From Cavenderia fasciculata (Eukaryota; Evosea; Eumycetozoa; Acytosteliales; Cavenderiaceae), in contig NW_004457639.1 of assembly GCF_000203815.1 (NCBI RefSeq), forward strand, positions 310,001 through 374,000: 64,000 bases of DNA, read 5' to 3'. The position numbers were made by a program, and so were the translations under genes. Under the pieces are notes generated by a model that saw only the letters and a list, made by a program, of their open reading frames with translations, searched no databases and was not told the DNA's origin. Position 1 is the first letter of the stretch. Each line of letters starts with the position of its first letter. Positions 57,163-64,000 of the stretch are shown here, one piece after another.

Positions 57163-59953
57163 ATGGAGGAAAACACCCTTAAAAGGAAATCAGAACATCA
57201 GATCTCTAGAAAAGAAAAAGAAGAAGAGAAAGAAAGTGATGAAGAGTACGAAAGTGAAGAGGAGGTGGAAAGTAATGAAGAGATAGAGAAAAAACAGGTA
57301 GACCATCCTCCCCATCCTCACCAAGAGATTCTAAATATGTTGATGATAGAGCATGTCGAGGATATATTTCCACGATACGTAGCAGTAGGGAATCTCAAAG
57401 AGATTGAAGAAACGATCAACGAGGTTGTATTGCCAGCATTTCTCAGTTTGTTAATAAAGAATGACATCGAAAACTTTATGGAAATATTGACAGAATACAT
57501 GACGAAGGTCGAAACGAGTATTGTTACTCAATCAAAGTTATTAGAGTTGCCAGTTTGGTGTACAAGAATCAAGGATGGTTTGAATTTAAAACTATTTATC
57601 AACCACCTCAACACTATCCCAACAATTAAGGTTTTAGACATTACACACTCATCAATAGATTTTACTTGTAAGAAATGTAAAATTGTGGATAAAATAGATT
57701 CAACCCTAAAAGACCACATCAGTAAAATGGGAAAACCCAATTCTACTATCAATCAAGCTACTTTGGAATCAATTAAATTTATAGATGGAAAAAGTGTTTT
57801 AGTAATGGTAAGTTTTTTTAAATCCAATCAAAAGAGTAATAATTTACTAAAATTTTCAATCACAGGAAAAAAGTTGTGGTTGTTTGGTTTCTGTTGATAG
57901 AGCACGTATGATGTGTCAAGGTTTTCCATTATGCAATTGTAGCAAATTATGGAATGAAGAAGAAAAAAGTAAATTTATGGAAAAAGTAGAGATTTTTCTC
58001 ATAGGTTCTGGTTGTCCAGGGCTTTGGGAGAACGAAAAAGAAAGATTATCAAAAATGAATACTTTGAACCAAAAATATTCATACAGTATTGTAATGAAGA
58101 GACCATGTGGATGCATATTTATGATAGATGATTTTAGTAAACATGGGGCAGATGCCAAACACAAGTTAAATAATCCATGTAACACATGTACATACAAAGA
58201 ATCAATTAGAGAGTGGTTGGGAGTTCCCAAACTAATTGACAAGTTTAACACCTACAACAACGACAAGATAGGTTACAATTCACGAGTTTCAATCCCTTGT
58301 CCACAATGCGAATCAGAGATCAAAGTCGATAGATTGGAAATAGATAGAAATCAACAAATTCTATGTGTGAAATGCAATAACAAGGAGACATTGGAAGTGA
58401 TGGAATCTAGAGGATACAAATATGTATCGTATAATGGAGAAAAGTGTCCAATCTTCAAATTTGAACATATTATATGTGGAACTATAGTTGATCATTCGAT
58501 ACCAAACATTAATTGGACAAATGGTGATAATTTGACATACTGTTATCAATGTAGTAGTGGGGATAGAGAAAAGGAATTCAATGGTAACAAATCAATTCTT
58601 GTTTCAACTTCTGAAACTCAGTGGATTTACCATGCTAGATGTACATATGGACACGATGGTCTCATTTACAAAAACAGATCTGGTAATAAAACTCATTTCA
58701 AGTGCAAAATATGTGGATCTGTTGCCCTGGTATTAAATAAGGTTGGTTGTTTGGACAAAGAATTTGGAATGGATAGACAAAATGGGTTTTATAAAAATTT
58801 GAAGGAGGATCTATTACAAGTGTTTGATTACATGAAGTCTATTCCATTCACCATCAAATTTAAAGGAGAAACTCATACAAGTTACATTAATATTTTTACA
58901 ATTCTTTCTAGAGAAGGAATTAAAAAAATAATTCTGAAGGATTTAACAAAATCTCCTAAAAGGTAAATATAGTATTAAATTAAAGTAAACCTTTTAATTA
59001 TAGATAGTAACACCATTTTTTAGCTACAATACTTTTCAAACAAAAGAAAATGTTACACCTTCAAAATTCCTATGTGATTCAAACCACACTTGCCTACGTA
59101 GAGAGATTTGTTATCTTTGCTCTAACTCTCCATTCTTTTATGAAGTTGAACTATTAAAGGCGCTGGAACATGTGATGAAAATCGTTCACCCAGATGGGAA
59201 ATTCAAGTTTTCTCTTTCAGAAACGGTATCTCATGAAAAAGGTGTTACATTTAGATATGACATTTGTCTATTGTTGGAAGGATGGTATGGATTGAAAGGA
59301 AAGATTTCAATTGAAATGGATGAGGAACCTCATTGGGAGCGAAAAGTTACCAAGGCAAGAGATGAGAAGAAGAATGTACTTTCACCAAAAAATGGAATCA
59401 CATTGTTACGACTCAACTACAAACTCTTCACAAGCCCTTACGAATTCCAAAAATCTATTTTCAAATTGGTGCTGGCTGTCTCTAATGAAATGAAAAAAGT
59501 TTCATATTCACCAAAAGCATTTGCCTCAGACGATGACTACAAGAGCTTGAACTCAAAAACAATCTAGTGATTCTATCAAACAAACTAGAAAAAGATATAG
59601 AAGGAAATATGAAATGGAGAAACCAAGAGGACATCGAGGAGTCATTTGGAATTCCCAAACCAACAACATCTCCTGAAACTCCAGTAGAGAAGATCCTCGA
59701 AGAGTTGGGCACTTGGATTTACTTTAATCAACACAGCCAAAACAGAGAGTCATTATTTGCAAGAGTAGATGACAAATTGGTGATTTTTGTTGGGGACTCG
59801 TCAACATACTTTATCTTATCTGATGACGAAGGAATATCTCGATTCGTTGAAGGCCATTTAAGATGTAAGACCCAAATCATGATTTTTATTAAATCAACCA
59901 ACATCACGAAAAAAACTATTTTAAAGGTATTAAACAGACTCCATTTTGAGTAA
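57163..59953 (+). CDS. Zn-cluster protein with Vsr-like PD-(D/E)XK nuclease signature, copy B
   Basis: Exons 57163-57807, 57866-58962 and 59024-59953, about 925 aa. A Lys/Glu-rich head is followed by a helical region, then many paired cysteines in ribbon-like clusters (FTCKKCKIVDK, CGCLV, CPQCESEIKVDRLEI, LCVKCNNK, YCYQCSSG, FKCKICGS), some with His. At about residue 600 lies CDSNHTCLRREICYLC, equivalent to the copy A cluster, then the nuclease-like stretch: FRYDICL (Asp about 660), IEMDEEPHW (Glu 678, Asp 680, His 684), ARDEKKN (about 692-698) and ITLLRLNY. This is the Vsr/DUF559-like D..ExD..H..RDxxK..R series. The frame is broken once after this domain; a leucine-rich coiled coil and an alpha/beta C-terminus follow. 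Zinc-ribbon plus Vsr-like nuclease pairings are known in bacteria, phages and large DNA viruses; here introns and codon use are those of the host. Confidence 0.65.
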
Positions 59954-60422
59954 TTTAATACAATCCAATCCTTTTTTATTTATATTTTAAAATAAATAAT
60001 CAATATAATAAATTGTTTTAAACCATATATATGACTGGTTTTTAATATATTGTCTTGATTGATCGTCGTACTTGATTGTTATTGAGGTGGGAATTTTAAA
60101 TGGTTGTTTAGGAATGATTCGGTTTGCTGATGTCACCGTCTCACTCTCTCTCTTGCTAAATTCATTAAAGGTGCTGTCTCTGTATTGGATTTAACACTCT
60201 AATACAAACATATATAAATAAATAAATAAATTAAAATATACATATATAGAAATAAAAAATAATATATTAATGATCCCCAAAACCAAAGACTAACATACTA
60301 AAGCTAAAAACTAAACTATATAGAACCCAAAGAGGTTGGGTGTTTTGATTCTCTGAACTTTGGAGAACAGAGAATCAAAAGAATCAGTACACTAGTTTTA
60401 AATCATCACAGCAGCACACAAC
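59954..60422. other. Intergenic upstream of MIT/kelch-like gene
   Basis: AT-rich spacer with a (AATA)n tract near 60213-60230 and a strong hairpin close to the next start. No ORF or RNA gene recognised. Confidence 0.55.
60343..60380 (+). promoter_or_regulatory. Perfect 13-bp hairpin 43 bases before start codon
   Basis: TTTTGATTCTCTG (60343-60355) and CAGAGAATCAAAA (60368-60380) are exact reverse complements around a 12-base loop. If transcribed it lies in the 5' UTR of the MIT/kelch-like gene; as DNA it is a palindromic protein site. Role unknown. Confidence 0.6.
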
Positions 60423-63080
60423 ATGTCACATGAAATATTACAAACAGGATTACAACTAGCTAAACAAGCAGTTGAAGCAGACACATCAAAGCAATATACT
60501 CTGGCATCGCAGTTGTATGAACAAGCAATACTCAACCTTAAACTAGCGATTGTCAGCGAAAAGGATCCATCGAGGAATGCTCTTGTAAAGACAAAGATTG
60601 AAGAATACACAAATCGTAACAAGTTTATAAAGAATTTAGCTTCTTCTTCTTCTTCAACTAGCACAGGTGTTGGAGGTAATAGTAATAATAGTAATGCAAT
60701 ATTCAACTTTCCATCAATACCATCATCAGTATCACCATCTGTAGCCAATGTAACATACCATCAACAAATACTTATATGACTACCAGTGTTGTACAACCAT
60801 CATCTGCATCGATTAATCAATTCCCATCTGCTGGTGGTGTTGGTATGAATCAATCAACATCATTTGGTAGTACCGGTAGTTCAAATGATACTTTATCGAA
60901 ACTATCATCTATGCCATCTGTTGGTGACCAATTCTCTTCAAAGAGTACAATGGGAAGAGTAGAGGCTGACGAAGTGGCAATGGGACTGGTTTCAAAGGGA
61001 AAACGTGAAGAAGAGTTGAGAGACTACAGAAAGGCATCTTCATACTATGAACAAGCGTGTTCATACTTTTTATTGGCAATCAAGGGTGAACCTGATAGTA
61101 TCATCAAACAAAGTTTAAATGACAAGGCAAAGATCTATCTTGAAAGAGTCGAGAAATTAAAACCATATGTTCAACATCAATTACAACTTGCTGCACAACA
61201 ACAACAACAACAACAGCAACAACTTGCACAACAACAACAACAACAACAACAATCAAATTTCCCAACTTTACCAAATATTAATAATTTTGGTGGTAATATT
61301 TCATATTGGTGGCATCATTTCCAAATGTATCATCTTCTTCATCTTCATCATCTTCATTATCTGGATTCCCAACCATTGTCAATAATAATAATAATCATAA
61401 TCATCATTTATCAACTGGTTCAATTGGAAATATGTTTAGTGGTATGGGAGGAATGGGATTGTGCAAAGTTTATGGATGATGTTAAACGCCAAGAAAGAGA
61501 GATTAGATCGTTTGTATGGGCCATGCGTAATCAATTGGATGTGTTGGAGAGAAAGCTTACAAAAGACTATTCGAAGCAATCAACCTATCTCGAGAGTCGA
61601 TTACAATCAGATTATCTACAACTAGATTATTTGAATCGTTTGGTCAAGACTGTCACTGTCAATCATGGTTATGATAGCAATTTCGATGATATGCAACAAT
61701 TATTAAAACAATATCAAGATCAACAACAAGGAGCATCAACAACAACAACCACTACAACTGCTACTACAGCCAATGTCGCAGAACAAGTTGAATTAGATAA
61801 TCCAAAACCATTCTCATTAAAGGAAATGAGATCAGTCAATGATTTGAAAGCACGTGTTCAACAATTCCAAGAGTTTCAAGACTTTTTGTATAGGATGGAG
61901 TCTAAAGAGTTTGTACCGACAGCTAAAACCAACAGACACTTGGATCTAGAGATAGAAAGGGTATTCAAGGTATCACAACGTGATCCATTTACCAAACTGT
62001 CTTTTACAACTACTTCTCCCAACTATTTGGCACAATTCAAGGAGAACCTAGACTCACTCTACACACTCGAACAAAAGTTGGTCAAATCTGATGATGAAGA
62101 AGAGAAATCACGTCTCTTTGAAGAGGATCAAATAGAGGCACAAGAGACATTGGCAGTAATGGCATCACAACCATTCAAAGAGATCTATCTAAAGAGTAAA
62201 GATGATAACTCGTCATTTTGTATCTTTGACATTGAAACCAAGACACTACTAGAACACATCAACTTGGTCTTTAAACAGAAGCGTGAACGTGGACAACTCG
62301 TATCATTCCAACGTCGTTACATTTACATGTTTGGTGGTAGAGGTAAAGGTTCAGAGTCTACTTGGGAACGTTTCAACGTTGAAAAACAGATAATCGATCA
62401 GGATGGTGAATTGGGTCACGTTCAAGGTGAATGGATTGTCACTTGTACAGATAACCTAAGATATATCTACCTCTTATCAACTGTCAATAGAGATGGGATG
62501 ATTGAAAGGTTCGATACACAGACAGAGAAATTTGAAACACTCGGAAAGGTATTATACCTTCCATCGGGTGGTACTACCCAAGGTTTCTCATTTCTCTATT
62601 ATTTTAATGGCTCGATTCTAATTAAACATGAAGATGTCAAATACATGGAATCATTTGATTTAAAAACAAAGAAATCTTCAATCTATCATAAATCAACTGA
62701 TAAACCTTTTAGATGTTCAAGTCAAGTACGAAAGAAAATAGAATCAAAATAGAATCAAAATAGATTTAATTGATATTAATATTAATTTTACAAATTTGTA
62801 GGGAGTATTTGATGAAAAACAATATATTTATACGTATGGATATACAAACAAGGTATTACAAAGATTTGATATTAATACTAGAATGGTAGAGACTGTGTAT
62901 TCAGATCCAACAAATGTTCATTGTTTCAATACACATCCATTTATTTATTGTCAAGCTACCAATACCATTTATTTTGCAACTAGAAAATCAATTAGAAGTT
63001 ATAACCTAACGACCAACCAATTTTCAATGCTCTATTCAACAACTGAAGATAAATTAAGTATCTATTGTTGTGGAATTTAA
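60423..63080 (+). CDS. Double-MIT, coiled-coil, kelch-like propeller protein; frame breaks
   Basis: Two MIT-type three-helix domains are clear: HEILQTGLQLAKQAVEADTS with AILNLKLAIVSEKDPSRNAL (about 3-75), and DEVAMGLVSKGKREEELRDY with QACSYFLLAIKGEPDSIIKQ. A poly-Gln linker, a coiled coil (REIRSFVWAMRNQLDVLERK) and a propeller follow (YIYMFGGRGKGSESTWERF, YIYLLSTVNRDGMIERFDT, and after an intron at 62726-62801 YIYTYGYTNKVLQRFDI). The frame breaks once in the first Ser-rich linker near 60750-60776. It is displaced again between about 61300 and 61460, where the natural frame reads SFPNVSSSSSSSSSLSGFP. All breaks fall in low-complexity linkers while domains remain intact, so indel errors or spliced-out linkers are likely. 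MIT domains bind ESCRT-III tails, suggesting an endosomal role. Confidence 0.75.
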
Positions 63081-63203
63081 AAACAAAATAACAAACAACA
63101 AATAACTTAACTTGTCATTGGTCATTGTTGTTGTTGTTTGTTGCTGTACATTTACATAAATAAACCATTTACACACAAAAAAATGTGTTGTATTATATAA
63201 CTT
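63081..63203. other. Convergent 3' spacer
   Basis: Short AT-rich interval between the MIT/kelch-like stop and the convergent phosphatase stop. No gene. Confidence 0.5.
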
Positions 63204-64000
63204 TTACTTTTCATCTACTCTTGATTTAATTATTTGAATACAGGGTTGTTGTGTTGGTGCTTGTATCCAAGTTCCACAACTACAAGCACTTCCAGTTATA
63301 TTCCATGATCCAAGTTTCTCTTTACAAACTTTGCAAACAACCTTTCCATTTGAAATTTGGTCACCATCATCTGTTAAAATGGTTATATTGATTGATGGAA
63401 TTGATACTTCTTTAATAAAATATGATGTACATGATGTTGTAGTAGATTGTTGTTGTTCTGATGATTGATGATATTGTATCTTTCTATTATTTTGATTTGA
63501 TTGATTTCTTTTAGTTGGTTTGTTGTTAGAATTATAACCTTGACCAACTATATGATAATCCAAATCCATATCAAAGAATATAAGAGTTGAACATTTCTTA
63601 CAACAATATTTTGTATCTCTCAGAGGTTCTTCCTCTTTGCTATCTTCCAACAATAATTGATCTTCTTTTAGTTTGGTTTCAAGTTGTTGTTCATAATATT
63701 TATCCTTTTCAATTCTTTTTTGGTTTCCAGTTAATGTTGTAGGTGTCGTTGTAGATGTAGTAGTTATAGTTGTATTCATTAATCTTGGATGTTGTTTCTT
63801 TTTCAATCTATTTGATTGTTGCCTTGAAAGTTGTAATTCATATTCCAATAGTTGTTTGATGAACCCATTGTTTGGATAAATGACACGTCTCTGATTGAGT
63901 ACAAATGCATAGGCTTCTTCAAAACCGATTGATTGTTTTCTCATTAGATAGGCAATTGATATGGTAGCAGATCTAGATACACCAGCAAAACAATGAACAA
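63204..64000 (-). CDS. dusp12: DUSP12/Yvh1-type dual-specificity phosphatase (5' part outside window)
   Basis: The frame runs from the window edge to a stop at 63204, about 265 codons; the N-terminal phosphatase part lies beyond 64000. The catalytic P-loop HCFAGVSRSATISIAYLM is present, followed by EAYAFVLNQRRVIYPNNGFI, as in dual-specificity phosphatases. The C-terminal zinc-binding domain typical of Yvh1 follows: KYCCKKCSTLIFF, CTSYFIKEVSIPS, KVVCKVCKEKLGSWNITGS and ACSCGTWIQAP. An internal Gln/Asn/Thr-rich insert is characteristic of the group. Yvh1/DUSP12 acts in 60S ribosome maturation, releasing Mrt4, with phosphatase activity dispensable in yeast. No break seen. Confidence 0.9.
   Translation of the reverse strand, partial: VHCFAGVSRSATISIAYLMRKQSIGFEEAYAFVLNQRRVIYPNNGFIKQLLEYELQLSRQQSNRLKKKQHPRLMNTTITTTSTTTPTTLTGNQKRIEKDKYYEQQLETKLKEDQLLLEDSKEEEPLRDTKYCCKKCSTLIFFDMDLDYHIVGQGYNSNNKPTKRNQSNQNNRKIQYHQSSEQQQSTTTSCTSYFIKEVSIPSINITILTDDGDQISNGKVVCKVCKEKLGSWNITGSACSCGTWIQAPTQQPCIQIIKSRVDEK

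Noticed and set aside
1-64000. tRNA, snRNA or class I ncRNA genes
   Set aside because: Looked for B-box-like GGTTCGANTCC, U6-like and CCTTACAGCAA-type motifs by eye and found none outside coding DNA; a covariance search could still find some.
1-64000. Retroelements, DIRS or TRE elements and DNA transposons
   Set aside because: No reverse transcriptase, integrase, tyrosine recombinase or transposase sequence was recognised; only the small repeat cluster near 50 kb remains unexplained.
1-64000. CRISPR arrays or operons
   Set aside because: Eukaryotic gene structure throughout; tandem repeats here are simple microsatellites.

Overview
This window looks like dictyostelid (social amoeba) nuclear DNA. 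The AT-rich intergenic DNA is full of homopolymers and trinucleotide repeats. Introns are short, very AT-rich and GT..AG, often starting GTATG or GTAAG. Start codons sit in A-rich context, and coding regions carry Asn, Gln, Thr and Ser runs. Several genes are typical of the group: an alpha-kinase/WD40 myosin heavy chain kinase, B-box/kelch proteins and a plant-type sterol 24-C-methyltransferase. Coding DNA is less AT-biased than I would expect of D. discoideum, so another dictyostelid is more likely, but the species cannot be fixed. All exon limits come from reading splice signals and keeping frame; none is supported by transcripts.

Layout. 1-8.1 kb: a mitochondrial PPR-type protein cut by the window edge, a secreted S28 serine peptidase, a small one-TM protein, a NUDT19-like Nudix hydrolase, ETF-alpha and the BLOC-1 subunit pallidin. 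8.6-19.4 kb: cystathionine gamma-lyase (frame disturbed twice), a four-TM protein, RINT1/Tip20, and an SH3-RA-PH-ArfGAP protein whose ArfGAP arginine finger is replaced by glutamine. 21-33.7 kb: a two-TM protein, a SulP anion transporter, RER1, an MHCK-B-like kinase and a B-box/kelch protein. 34.3-42.3 kb: COX19, a possible 71-aa ORF, a secreted Cys-rich protein, two large mitochondrial proteins and a tiny spliced 65-aa gene. 44.7-52.2 kb: RFC3, cyclophilin A, HIBCH, SNF5/SMARCB1, a cluster of decayed repeats and sterol methyltransferase. 52.3-60 kb: an importin-5-like pseudogene, then two divergently transcribed paralogues that combine Cys/His clusters with a Vsr-like PD-(D/E)XK nuclease signature. 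60.4-64 kb: a double-MIT/kelch-like protein and a DUSP12/Yvh1 phosphatase cut by the window edge.

Most genes are ordinary housekeeping genes: mitochondrial metabolism (ETF-alpha, HIBCH, COX19), Golgi-ER traffic (RINT1, RER1, ArfGAP), replication (RFC3) and chromatin (SNF5). They form no operon-like unit. The most unusual segment is 52.3-60 kb. The nuclease-like pair is the best candidate for something undescribed. Several otherwise well-preserved genes carry one-base frame breaks, some in homopolymers, so assembly indel errors must be ruled out before calling any of them a pseudogene.
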